Positions 10,092-18,676 of a stretch of 64,000 bases of DNA are shown in pieces. The first letter of the stretch is position 1. Each line of letters opens with the position of its first letter. The stretch spans positions 1,654,841 through 1,718,840 of the forward strand of contig JANUBW010000001.1 in NCBI GenBank assembly GCA_024809215.1, read 5' to 3'. The notes under the pieces were generated by a model. That model was not told the origin of the DNA. It searched no databases and was given only the letters and a program-made list of their open reading frames with translations. The stretch is from Niastella sp. OAS944 (GTDB lineage: Bacteria > Bacteroidota > Bacteroidia > Chitinophagales > Chitinophagaceae). Both the position numbers and the translations under genes were made by a program.

Positions 10092-10358
10092 TTATTTATT
10101 TAAAGGAACATACTGCCCATTTTTAAAAGGCACATACTCTTTGGGGCGGGCAACCGAATCGGGTTGGTAGAAAGTACATACTATATTAGAGTCGTAGCAA
10201 TTGTAGTCGATGCCAAAATCACCTGCAGGCTTATAGGAGTTATTTACCGGAATATATTGAGGCTGCTCATCTTCCTGCATATAAAACCGGGTGGCAAAAG
10301 CACCGGCAATAGCAATAGTAACGGCAATAGCGTTCAGTATAATCTTGATCCTTTTCAT
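10092..10358 (-). CDS. Small exported protein, DUF6520-like (copy 2)
   Basis: An 88-residue paralogue of the protein at 8563-8826. The N-terminus MKRIKIILNAIAVTIAIAG is a signal peptide, followed by AFATRFY. The mature chain has only two cysteines (Cys54 and Cys61), both at positions shared with copy 1, so they are the conserved pair. The C-terminus (QPDSVARPKEY...GQYVPLNK) matches the copy-1 pattern. Function is unknown. Upstream both copies share AACCATTAA about 20 bases before the start and AGTATGAA at the start, so their leaders are also related. No other gene lies within 650 bases on the upstream side. Confidence 0.7.
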   Translation of the reverse strand: MKRIKIILNAIAVTIAIAGAFATRFYMQEDEQPQYIPVNNSYKPAGDFGIDYNCYDSNIVCTFYQPDSVARPKEYVPFKNGQYVPLNK

Positions 10359-11050
10359 ACTTAGGGTGTTTAATGGTTAATTGTAGCCCCTTTTATAGAA
10401 GCTATTTCAGCCCTTTGTTCTTATAAAATTGATTATATAAATACTCACGTACTTAAACATGTGTATTAATAATAACCTGCTTACATAAACATTAATGTTT
10501 GCAAAAAATTTACGGTTGGAGAGTCACATTAGCCAGAGAACGACAGACCATTCATTTTACTATGAATACAATCAGGCCGAATACCAGCTTTGAGTTTTGA
10601 AAACAGAAGCAATGCAAAAATTCAATACCTGCTTTCTTAATAATTCCTGGAGTAAGGAATTTGATCTATTATATTAAGCTATGGTGCGCTACTGCTTTGT
10701 GTTGGTTAACCAGGGAATCTGCTTAAAAGTAAAAAGAAAAGTTGCATTCAAAAAAAAATCCTTGAACTAGATCATTTTCAATCTATATCATCTGTTGCAT
10801 ATCTGTATCACCCGCTTGTTCATTTTGTAATATACATAACTATTGCTTATATAATTCTAATATACCACCAGCATTAAACAGGCAACACCAATTTAATTTA
10901 TTTTTAATACATCTAACACCCCGCTCCTGTTCAAGGCATAAACCTGTAATAAATCACCTTTAGGCATGACGGGCATCACATTGTTTCCCTTTTTAATTTT
11001 TAATGTTTGTACTGTTATTTAACCCGTTTTAATTGCCACCGGTAATAGTT
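10359..11050. other. Intergenic region with a 20-bp-spaced direct repeat
   Basis: No gene is seen in about 690 AT-rich bases between divergent genes. One ordered feature stands out: ATCTATATCATCTG (10781-10794) and ATCTGTATCACCCG (10801-10814), two near-identical direct copies spaced 20 bases apart, or two helical turns. It lies about 240 bases upstream of the receiver-CRP regulator and could be an operator. Confidence 0.35.
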
Positions 11051-12091
11051 ATGAAAAAGATATTACTTATCGAAGACAATCAGGCCATACGTGAAAATAC
11101 AGCCGAAATATTGGAGCTGGCCAACTATCAGGTATTTACTGCAGAAAATGGTAAGGCAGGTATAGAAACAGCTATAAAAGAAATACCCGATCTCATCATT
11201 TGTGATATCATGATGCCGGTGCTCGATGGTTACGGTGTACTGCATCTACTACATAAGAATGCCGCCCTGCAAAATATTCCATTCATCTTTTTATCGGCAA
11301 AATCTGAACGGCTCGACATAAGAAAAGGTATGGAAATGGGCGCCGATGATTATATACCTAAACCATTTGATGAAACAGAATTACTAAATGCAGTGGAAAG
11401 CCGGCTACGCAAAACCGATCTGCTGAAACAGGAGTGGATGCATGGGCTGGATGGACTGAATAAACTGATACATATCTCAGATGGGAAAAACCCTTTGCTG
11501 TCGCTTATTGAAGACCGTACAGTAAACCGCTATCGTAAAAAACAGATCATTTATCAGGAAGGAAATCGCCCATCGCGATTATACTTTGTGCAAAAAGGTA
11601 AGGTAAAAACATATAAAACAAACGACGATGGTAAAGACCTTGTAATTGGTTTATATAACGAAGGCGATTATCTTGGCTATGTAGCCTTGCTCGAAGGTTC
11701 GGCATACAATGAAACAGCAGAAGCTATTGAAGATACAGAATTGATCATAATACCCAGGGAAGACTTCGAAAAACTGATCAACACCAGCCACGAGGTGATG
11801 CGCAAGTTCATAACGCTGCTGGCCCATAATGTTGCCGAAAAAGAAGAAAAACTGTTAGGGTTGGCCTATAATTCATTACGCAAGAAAGTAGCAGAGGCCT
11901 TAATGACCCTGCATAGAAAATACAATGCACCCATTGATATTAGCCGTGAACATCTGGCCACAATAGCAGGTACAGCTACAGAATCGCTTATTAGAACATT
12001 AAGCGATTTCAAAACTGAAGGCCTGGTAAACATTAAGGGAGGAACGATTACTATTTTAAACGAAAAGAAACTGAGCACCCTGTTTAATTAG
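11051..12091 (+). CDS. Response regulator: receiver-CRP fusion
   Basis: A 346-residue two-component regulator. I start it at the ATG at 11051 (MKKILLIEDN); the frame extends to a TTG at 11033 but the receiver begins at the ATG. The receiver has Asp52 in ICDIMMP as the phosphorylation site and Lys104 in YIPKPFDE. A cyclic-nucleotide-binding-like domain follows (about 150-260, IYQEGNRPSRLYFVQKGKVKTYK), then a CRP/FNR winged helix with recognition-helix region ISREHLATIAGTATESLIRTL. It would bind DNA in response to phosphorylation. A histidine kinase is encoded 0.86 kb downstream. The bound small molecule, if any, is unknown. Confidence 0.92.
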   Translation: MKKILLIEDNQAIRENTAEILELANYQVFTAENGKAGIETAIKEIPDLIICDIMMPVLDGYGVLHLLHKNAALQNIPFIFLSAKSERLDIRKGMEMGADDYIPKPFDETELLNAVESRLRKTDLLKQEWMHGLDGLNKLIHISDGKNPLLSLIEDRTVNRYRKKQIIYQEGNRPSRLYFVQKGKVKTYKTNDDGKDLVIGLYNEGDYLGYVALLEGSAYNETAEAIEDTELIIIPREDFEKLINTSHEVMRKFITLLAHNVAEKEEKLLGLAYNSLRKKVAEALMTLHRKYNAPIDISREHLATIAGTATESLIRTLSDFKTEGLVNIKGGTITILNEKKLSTLFN

Positions 12092-12101
12092 TACAGGCAG
12101 C

Positions 12102-12479
12102 TCACTGTTCTTCTTCTTTATTTTCTTCATCTTCTTCCTTTTTATGCAACATCTTTATTATTGCATTCATAACCGGAAAACGTATTAAACTATGCCTGGC
12201 AAACCAAACAATAATTGCCACCAATAAATAAAAGCCTGCCACAATTAAAAACCCGGCATAGTTTTTCCCAATCCAATCGCTTAATGCCCAGGCGCCGGCA
12301 ATACTGCCAAATAAAAGCACAAAAAGAAATAAGACCGCAACAACAATAGATGCGATCAGGTTACCAATGGTAAGGGAAGTTTTTTCAGCAAAGCGTAGCT
12401 TGGCCAGTTCAACTCTGGTAGTTATGTACTCTTTTACATGATCAGTTAACCCTTCTACTTTTTTAAATGTCTCACTCAT
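12102..12479 (-). CDS. Phage-holin-family (DUF1469-like) membrane protein
   Basis: A 125-residue protein with an amphipathic N-terminal helix, two adjoining membrane segments (about 40-66 and 74-94) and a very acidic C-terminus (KKEEDEENKEEEQ). The layout matches the phage-holin-like/DUF1469 family, whose members occur widely in Bacteroidota chromosomes and are not evidence of a phage. It sits 25 bases downstream of a YtxH-like gene on the same strand, a common pairing of small envelope or stress-linked proteins. The function is unproven. Confidence 0.8.
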   Translation of the reverse strand: MSETFKKVEGLTDHVKEYITTRVELAKLRFAEKTSLTIGNLIASIVVAVLFLFVLLFGSIAGAWALSDWIGKNYAGFLIVAGFYLLVAIIVWFARHSLIRFPVMNAIIKMLHKKEEDEENKEEEQ

Positions 12480-12504
12480 ACAGCCGTGTTAAGTCATTAG
12501 CGCT

Positions 12505-12729
12505 TTAAGCAAAATCTTCAGCCTGCTGTTCCATATCGTCTTTTACAGCATTCATTTTCTCTTTCATTTCGTTGAACTTGTTTTTAATTGCGTCGGACAT
12601 CTTTTTACCCTCCTCATTAATTCTTTTGCGGGTTTCAGATCCTTTATCAGGAGCAAATAAAACACCCAATACAGCGCCAACGGCAGCACCAATAACTAAT
12701 GCGGTGATAACTTTACCACTGTTGTTCAT
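12505..12729 (-). CDS. YtxH-domain protein
   Basis: A 74-residue protein starting at the ATG at 12729 (MNNSGKVITALVIGAA). The frame continues upstream, but the added residues look non-coding. A Gly/Ala-rich membrane segment (VIGAAVGAVLGVLFAPDKG) carries the YtxH signature ending in APDKGSETR. A charged helical tail of the KNKFNEMKEKMNAVKDD type follows. YtxH proteins are linked to general stress in Bacillus, but the role here is not known. It is probably cotranscribed with the holin-like gene 25 bases downstream. Confidence 0.8.
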   Translation of the reverse strand: MNNSGKVITALVIGAAVGAVLGVLFAPDKGSETRKRINEEGKKMSDAIKNKFNEMKEKMNAVKDDMEQQAEDFA

Positions 12730-12948
12730 AAAATTTTTATTTTTTAAAATAATGATCAAACTTATGACCTTATACAAAGTTAACGGCATGTGGCATACTT
12801 TAAACTGATTCTTATCACCTCAATATACCCCATTTTAAAAAATTGTGGAATTGGGGAGCTTCACCAAAACTAATTATAATACAATAAGTTACAACACATT
12901 TAGCCCAACGCTGGCATGTTGGCATAAATTTTTAAAATCATATAAGGC

Positions 12949-14976
12949 ATGTACTTCAAGAATAAGAAATCAAAAGCAATGCCTCAGTCTAAAAGAATAA
13001 ATAAAAGTGTAACAAATGCTTCAGACGATGCAAAACATTCAGTAGAATATAATGAGATTGAGGCCAAGTACCTTCAACTTATTCAGGCATTACCAGCAGC
13101 TATTTATACCTGCGATGTTAATGGATACATTATTACCTACAACCAGGCAGCCATTGATCTTTGGGGGCGCGAGCCCCAGCATGGCAAAGACATGTGGTGC
13201 GGTTTCTATAAAGCATATAATCTTGATGGTACCCCTATGCCGCACAACCAAAGCCCAATGGCAACAGCGCTGAAAGAAGGCAGGGAAATTAATGAAGTGG
13301 AGATCGTTATTGAACGGCCGGATGGCCAGATCCGTAATATTTTACTTAACCCTAAGCCCTTTTTTAACGCTTCGGGTAATGTGATAGGTGGCGTAAATAT
13401 GTTGATTGATATTACCGAACGCAAAAATATTGACGAAAGAAACAGACATTTTACTGCCATTGTTCAGTCATCTGACGATGCTATCATCAGTAAAACATTA
13501 GACGGTATTATTACCAGCTGGAACACAAGCGCCGAAAGAATATTTGGCCACACTTCGCAGGAGATGATAGGCACCCCAATCACCAGAATAATACCAGCCG
13601 ACAGATTAGATGAAGAGCCCCTGATACTGGAACGCCTGAAAAGAGGTGAACGCATAGACCACTTTGAAACAAAACGTGTTACTAAAGATGGGCGGCTACT
13701 TGATATTTCATTAAGTATTTCCCCGGTGAAAAACAGTAAGGGCGTTATTATTGGCGCCTCAAAAATAGCACGTGACATTACCGCACAAAAAATAGCCGAA
13801 CAACGCATACGTGAAAGTGAAGAAAAGGTGCGGGTTAGCGAAGAAAGACTGCGCCTTGCAGTAGAAATAGCAGAAATGGGCATGTGGGACCTCGATCTGA
13901 AAACCGGACTTACCACTACCTCAGCCGAACATAGAAGAATACTTGGCTATTCAAAAACAGTACAGTGGAATAAAACACTGTTCATGCAAATGGTACATCC
14001 GGCTGACCGGCCGCGGGTTGAACAGGCCTTTCAATTGGCCATGCGAACCGGTAAGATCTCCTACGAAGCCCGCGTGGTTAGAAATGATAATACCGAGCGA
14101 TGGATACGGGTAAATGGTACAACCATCTACGATAAAAAACATCAGCCGCTGCGTTTACTCGGTACCCTATTGGATATTACTGAACAAAAGAAAGCCAAGG
14201 ATGAACTGGAAAACATGGTACTTGCACGTACCAGTGAGCTGGTGACAACCAATTCGGCACTGGAAAAGTCGAATCATGAACTGGAACAATTTGCCTATAT
14301 AGCCAGTCACGATCTTCAGGAGCCGTTGCGCAAAATTCAAACCTTTGCCGATATGGTGAAGGAGAACCTGGGTGATAAGGAATTGACGGAAAAATATTTC
14401 AACAAGATATATACCTCAGCCAAACGGATGTCGATCCTTATCAATGATGTACTGAATTATTCGCGGCTCAGCAAAACAGGGGAACAATTTGAAACAACCG
14501 ACCTGAATAAGATCTTAAACGATGTGCTTTCTGATTATGAACTCCTGATTGAGCAAAAAAAGGCAATAATATCTCATACAGATCTGCCTACAATAAAAGG
14601 CATACCCTTACAGTTACATCAGCTTTTCGCAAACCTCATCAGCAACTCTTTAAAATTTTCAGAGGTAAATCCACAAATAGCCATTTCATCCCGGGCTCTT
14701 TCCCCAGAGGAAGTTCATAAGTATCCTCATTTAATTAAAGACGGGGATTATATTCAATTAACATTTACAGATAACGGTATCGGTTTTGAACAACAGCATG
14801 CCGACCAGATATTCATTATATTTCAACGCCTCAACAACCAACGTACCTATAGTGGAACAGGCATTGGCCTTGCCTTATGTAAAAAGATAGTTGATCACCA
14901 TTACGGAATTATAACAGCGCAAAGCGAACCAGGCCAGGGCGCTACCTTTACAGTAATCTTACCTGTTGAGCATTAG
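12949..14976 (+). CDS. Soluble multi-PAS sensor histidine kinase
   Basis: A 675-residue kinase without membrane segments, so a cytoplasmic sensor. Three PAS/PAC units lie at about 39-158, 165-285 and 300-415; each ends in an I[TA].[DE]IT-type PAC tail such as NMLIDITERK. The DHp helix has the phosphoacceptor His454 in ASHDLQEPLRK. The HATPase domain has N-box NLISNSLKFS, G1 DNGIGF and G2 GTGIGLALCKKI. PAS domains usually bind haem, flavin or small ligands; none can be assigned. The receiver-CRP regulator upstream and the single-domain receiver at 22.3 kb are possible partners. The start could also be ATG 12979. Confidence 0.92.
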   Translation: MYFKNKKSKAMPQSKRINKSVTNASDDAKHSVEYNEIEAKYLQLIQALPAAIYTCDVNGYIITYNQAAIDLWGREPQHGKDMWCGFYKAYNLDGTPMPHNQSPMATALKEGREINEVEIVIERPDGQIRNILLNPKPFFNASGNVIGGVNMLIDITERKNIDERNRHFTAIVQSSDDAIISKTLDGIITSWNTSAERIFGHTSQEMIGTPITRIIPADRLDEEPLILERLKRGERIDHFETKRVTKDGRLLDISLSISPVKNSKGVIIGASKIARDITAQKIAEQRIRESEEKVRVSEERLRLAVEIAEMGMWDLDLKTGLTTTSAEHRRILGYSKTVQWNKTLFMQMVHPADRPRVEQAFQLAMRTGKISYEARVVRNDNTERWIRVNGTTIYDKKHQPLRLLGTLLDITEQKKAKDELENMVLARTSELVTTNSALEKSNHELEQFAYIASHDLQEPLRKIQTFADMVKENLGDKELTEKYFNKIYTSAKRMSILINDVLNYSRLSKTGEQFETTDLNKILNDVLSDYELLIEQKKAIISHTDLPTIKGIPLQLHQLFANLISNSLKFSEVNPQIAISSRALSPEEVHKYPHLIKDGDYIQLTFTDNGIGFEQQHADQIFIIFQRLNNQRTYSGTGIGLALCKKIVDHHYGIITAQSEPGQGATFTVILPVEH

Positions 14977-14985
14977 AAAAAAAAT

Positions 14986-15017
14986 TGCCAGGCCAACGCG
15001 GTAACATTAACCTGGCA
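14986..15017 (-). terminator. Convergent terminator hairpin
   Basis: Stem TGCCAGG (14986-14992) / CCTGGCA (15011-15017) between the histidine-kinase gene and the convergent LacI gene. An A run at 14977-14984 becomes a T run on the minus strand, making this a factor-independent terminator for the mannosidase-lacI operon. Confidence 0.7.
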
Positions 15018-15047
15018 TTATTATCAATTCACGGCAAAACAGTGGTG

Positions 15048-16064
15048 TTATGTTGATCCTCTCACTATTAATTTAGCAGCAAGTTCAACCTCTGTTTTTT
15101 GTAAATTATTTTCTGCATTCTCGCATTGTTCCATCAATAACGCAACTGCTTTTTTGGCAATTGCCTCCACTGGTTGTTGAATACTTGTAATACCAGGCGG
15201 GTATAATCTGAAAATATCATGATCGTCGAAACTGATAACAGCAATGTCCTGCGGAATTGCCATTTTTAACCTGGTAATACTTTCCAGGCCTAATATGCCA
15301 AGATAGTTGGTGGCAAAAAACAACGCTTCCAACTGTGGGTTATTCTGCAATAATGATTCTATAAGCTCAACTGCTTCTTCGCGTTGATGGGTATATGGAA
15401 TTTTAAGAATGATGTCTTTGTTAAGGCGGATGCCTTCTTTAGAAAGCGCCCCAATATAACCATCGAGCCGCTGTTCCATTTGCATAACATCGAGGTCTAC
15501 AGTAACAAAACCTATTTCTTTATACCCCTGGGCAAATAAATGCGACATACCCTGTGCAACCGCTTCGGCATTGTTCACCAACACATGTGACGCTTCTACC
15601 TCTGGCAAATAACGATCTATCAATACCACCGGCCGTTGCAGCTGAACCAATTGTTGAATATCTTCTTCCATATGCGGCGCCGGTGTTATCAAATAACCAT
15701 CTACCTGCCGTTGCGAAAGCATATTGATCAACTCCTTCCCTTTTGAAGCATTATTTTCGGTACTGCAATACACAACCCGGTAACCATATTGCTCTGCTTC
15801 TTCTTCAATAGTTTTGGCCAGGGTAGCAAAAAAAATGTTCCCGATATTCTCAACGATCAGCCCCAGCGTTTTTGATTTACCGGTACGTAAACTAATAGCA
15901 AGCTGGTTGGGATAGTAACCAGCATTACGGGCAACTTCCAACACACGCTTTTCAACGGTTTCGCTGATGCGCATTTTACGTGCCTTACCATTCAATACAA
16001 ATGATACGGTTGAAGATGCCACGCCCGCCATTGAGGCAATATCTTTTATGGATACCTTTTTCAT
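15048..16064 (-). CDS. LacI-family transcriptional regulator
   Basis: A 338-residue sugar-responsive repressor. The N-terminal helix-turn-helix (VSIKDIASMAGVASSTVSFV) and hinge (NQLAISLRTGKSKTLGLIV) are typical of the LacI family. The rest is a periplasmic-binding-protein-like ligand domain with QRQVDGYLITP and AVISFDDHDIFRLYPPGITSIQQP. It starts 12 bases after the GH92 mannosidase gene on the same strand, so the two form an operon. A palindrome of LacI-operator type lies in the promoter of that operon, so the protein likely represses its own operon until a mannose-containing sugar binds. The ligand is inferred from context only. Confidence 0.93.
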   Translation of the reverse strand: MKKVSIKDIASMAGVASSTVSFVLNGKARKMRISETVEKRVLEVARNAGYYPNQLAISLRTGKSKTLGLIVENIGNIFFATLAKTIEEEAEQYGYRVVYCSTENNASKGKELINMLSQRQVDGYLITPAPHMEEDIQQLVQLQRPVVLIDRYLPEVEASHVLVNNAEAVAQGMSHLFAQGYKEIGFVTVDLDVMQMEQRLDGYIGALSKEGIRLNKDIILKIPYTHQREEAVELIESLLQNNPQLEALFFATNYLGILGLESITRLKMAIPQDIAVISFDDHDIFRLYPPGITSIQQPVEAIAKKAVALLMEQCENAENNLQKTEVELAAKLIVRGST

Positions 16065-16076
16065 ACGGTTATAATC

Positions 16077-18368
16077 TTATTTGGCAGATGCCGGTGTTAC
16101 TGAAAATGGATATGCGGCCGGTGTTGTTCCTCTTGTGTAGGATGGCGCTTTCTTTACATCGTATAGCAGTGTGCCTCCTTTTTGTAGTTGACTATGATCT
16201 ATCCAGTTCTTTGTATGCGTAGTTCCGTTCAATGAAATATTATGTATATAAAATGTGCTTTTGTCTGTAGCAGGCGCCTGTATTACCAGCTTTTTCCCGT
16301 TCTCAAAACTGAGTGTCATTTTTTTGAACAGCGGTGTGCCAAAAACGTATTGGGTTGTACCGGGGCAAACAGGATAAAAGCCCATTGCTGAAAATACATA
16401 CCAGGCAGAAGTTTGTCCGTTGTCCTCATCACCGCAATATCCATCGGGTGTAGCATGGTATAATTTATTCATCACCTGCCTGATCCAGTATTGTGTTTTC
16501 CAGGGTTCGCCGCCATAGTTGTACAAATAGATCATATGTTGAATGGGCTGGTTGCCATGTGCATATTGTCCCATGTTCATGATCTGCATTTCACGGATCT
16601 CATGTATAACGCCCCCATAATAACTTTCATCAAATACCGGTGGCAGTGCAAAAACCGTATCAAGCATTTTGGTAAACATCTTTGATCCACCCATTAGGTT
16701 AGCCAGCCCCTGTACATCGTGAAAAACACTCCAGGTATAATGGTAACTATTGCCCTCGGTAAATGCATCGCCCCATTTAAAAGGATTGAATGGCGATTGA
16801 AATTGACCATCTTTGTTTTTACCACGCATCAGCAACGTAGAAGGATCGAATAGGTTGCGGTAGTTCATACTGCGTTTTGCAAACCGGTCAATTTCTTCTT
16901 TTGGCCTGTTTAAACTTTTTGCCAGTTGTAATATGGTAAAGTCATCATACGCATATTCCAGAGTACGGGCTGCGTTCTCGTTGATCTTTACATCATAAGG
17001 CACATAACCCAATTCGTTATAATACTTCACCCCTTTTCTTCCCACCGAAGTAAGCGGTCCTTCATTTTCCGTATTTTTTAAAACCGCCTCATACAAGGTA
17101 TTGATATCATAACCGCGTATTCCCTTTATGTACGAATCGGCAATGAGGGAGGCGGAGTTTGACCCTATCATACAATCGCGATGGCCCGGACTGGCCCATT
17201 CGGGCAACCAGCCACTTTCCTTGTAAGTATTTACAAGCCCCTGCATGATCTGGCTGTTTAACGTTGGGTACATAAGCGTAAAGAAAGGGAACACAGCCCT
17301 GAATGTATCCCAAAAGCCATTGTCGGTAAACATATAGCCTGGTAATACCTGGCCGTTGTACGGACTGTAATGCACTACCTCATTGTTCTTATTGTATTCA
17401 AAGAATTTGCGTGGGAACAACAGCACCCGGTACAAGCAGGAGTAAAAAGTTTGCAACTGGTCGGGCGTACCGCCTTCTGCAATTAAACGGCCTAACTCGC
17501 GGTTCCAAACCTGACGGCCTTTTTTGCAGGTAGCATCAAAAGAATCTTTGCCCAATTCTCTTTGCGCATTTAATTCAGCCTGTTCAAAACTAATGAATGA
17601 AGAAGCTGTTCTTACATGCACCTGTTCGCCTTTTGTTGTTTTAAAACCAATGATAGCACCAGTATGATCTGCATTGTATTCAAGCGTATCCTTAGCTAAT
17701 GTTTTACTATGCCAGGTATGGGCTATGGTAAAATTCTTGTCGAAGTAAACAACGAAATAGTTTTTGAAGCCGGCAGGCACTCCACCGCTGTTGGCAGATG
17801 AATAGCCAATGATCTTTCGTTCGGCCGGAATAATTTTAATGTAGGAGCCTTTATCAAAGGCATCAATAACAATAAATGAACTATCGCATGCCGGATAGGT
17901 GAATCGTAACTGGGCAGCTCTTTCTGTTGGCGTTATCTCAGTTGTAACGTCGGCGTCGGCCAGGTAAACACTGTAATAGTAAGGGCTTGATTGTTCTGTT
18001 TTATGCGAGAACCAGCTGGCCCGCTTATCCTGGTCAAAATTAAGGTGTTTAGTAACCGGCATAATGCTGAATTGCCCATAATCGTTTATCCAGGGCGATG
18101 GCTGATGGGTTTGTTTAAACCCGCGGATCTTATCGGCGCCATACTGATACGTCCAGCCATTACCCATGGTATTGGTTTGGGGCACCCAAAAGTTCATACC
18201 CCAGGGCAAGGCGATAGCTGGATAAGTATTTCCGTTGGAGAGGCCGATCTTTGAATCGGTACCCATTAAAGGGTTTACATAATCTACGGGTTCAATGGTG
18301 TTTTGAACTACCTGTGCGTGGGAACTAATGCTAAAAAAAGCGATGGCAAGACAAATAAATGCTCTCAT
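16077..18368 (-). CDS. GH92 family alpha-mannosidase
   Basis: A secreted glycoside hydrolase of about 763 residues. I prefer the ATG at 18368 because MRAFICLAIAFFSISSHAQ is a compact signal peptide behind an A/T-rich leader; an ATG at 18395 is also possible. GH92 marks are DYVNPLMGTDS and NGNTYPAIALPWGMNFWVPQ near the N-terminus, WDTFRAVFP in the (alpha/alpha)6 domain, and GDEDNGQTSAWYVFSAMG near the C-terminus. GH92 enzymes are calcium-dependent exo-alpha-mannosidases acting on N-glycans and fungal mannan. The linkage cannot be read from sequence. It is cotranscribed with the LacI regulator, and a sulfatase/maturase pair lies just upstream. Confidence 0.93.
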   Translation of the reverse strand: MRAFICLAIAFFSISSHAQVVQNTIEPVDYVNPLMGTDSKIGLSNGNTYPAIALPWGMNFWVPQTNTMGNGWTYQYGADKIRGFKQTHQPSPWINDYGQFSIMPVTKHLNFDQDKRASWFSHKTEQSSPYYYSVYLADADVTTEITPTERAAQLRFTYPACDSSFIVIDAFDKGSYIKIIPAERKIIGYSSANSGGVPAGFKNYFVVYFDKNFTIAHTWHSKTLAKDTLEYNADHTGAIIGFKTTKGEQVHVRTASSFISFEQAELNAQRELGKDSFDATCKKGRQVWNRELGRLIAEGGTPDQLQTFYSCLYRVLLFPRKFFEYNKNNEVVHYSPYNGQVLPGYMFTDNGFWDTFRAVFPFFTLMYPTLNSQIMQGLVNTYKESGWLPEWASPGHRDCMIGSNSASLIADSYIKGIRGYDINTLYEAVLKNTENEGPLTSVGRKGVKYYNELGYVPYDVKINENAARTLEYAYDDFTILQLAKSLNRPKEEIDRFAKRSMNYRNLFDPSTLLMRGKNKDGQFQSPFNPFKWGDAFTEGNSYHYTWSVFHDVQGLANLMGGSKMFTKMLDTVFALPPVFDESYYGGVIHEIREMQIMNMGQYAHGNQPIQHMIYLYNYGGEPWKTQYWIRQVMNKLYHATPDGYCGDEDNGQTSAWYVFSAMGFYPVCPGTTQYVFGTPLFKKMTLSFENGKKLVIQAPATDKSTFYIHNISLNGTTHTKNWIDHSQLQKGGTLLYDVKKAPSYTRGTTPAAYPFSVTPASAK

Positions 18369-18422
18369 GTAATCAGTTAATTTAAACGTACTCATAGAGT
18401 GTCAGTACCAGTAAATTTGTAA

Positions 18423-18453
18423 CAATATTACACTTCTAAAACGTTTTTGCAAA
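18423..18453 (-). promoter_or_regulatory. Promoter with embedded LacI-type operator
   Basis: Read on the minus strand, TTTG (18453-18450), 19 bases, then TAATATTG (18430-18423) fits the Bacteroidota promoter TTTG-N19-TAnnTTTG with one mismatch. The 10-bp palindrome AAAACGTTTT (18438-18447), with the central CG typical of LacI-family operators, lies wholly inside the spacer. The first mannosidase start codons are 30-60 bases downstream. Confidence 0.65.
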
Positions 18454-18618
18454 AATAAAAAAGCGCCGCCCTCATATATTTTTTTCTAAAATCCGGGTAA
18501 AAAGAAGTGAACGGTGTACCGAAATAACTGGTTATCTGAGACATTTCTTTACTGAACGGAAGTTGAGAACATGCGCGTTCCGTTCGCCGGTGCCCAGGTA
18601 TTAAAGAGTAGATTAATA

Positions 18619-18654
18619 TACCAGTTTGGTGGCTATTGCCACCAGCTTATGGTA
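18619..18654 (-). terminator. Possible terminator after the FGE gene
   Basis: Inner stem GGTGGC (18628-18633) / GCCACC (18638-18643) with a TATT loop, and an outer TACCA/TGGTA pairing, lie about 20 bases past the stop of the formylglycine-generating enzyme gene. There is no T run, so this is a weak call. Confidence 0.35.
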
Positions 18655-18676
18655 CTGAAAAGAGTTATTGTAGGAA

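Noticed and set aside
12102-12479. Prophage lysis module
   Set aside because: Holin-like DUF1469 proteins are common chromosomal genes and no other phage gene is nearby.
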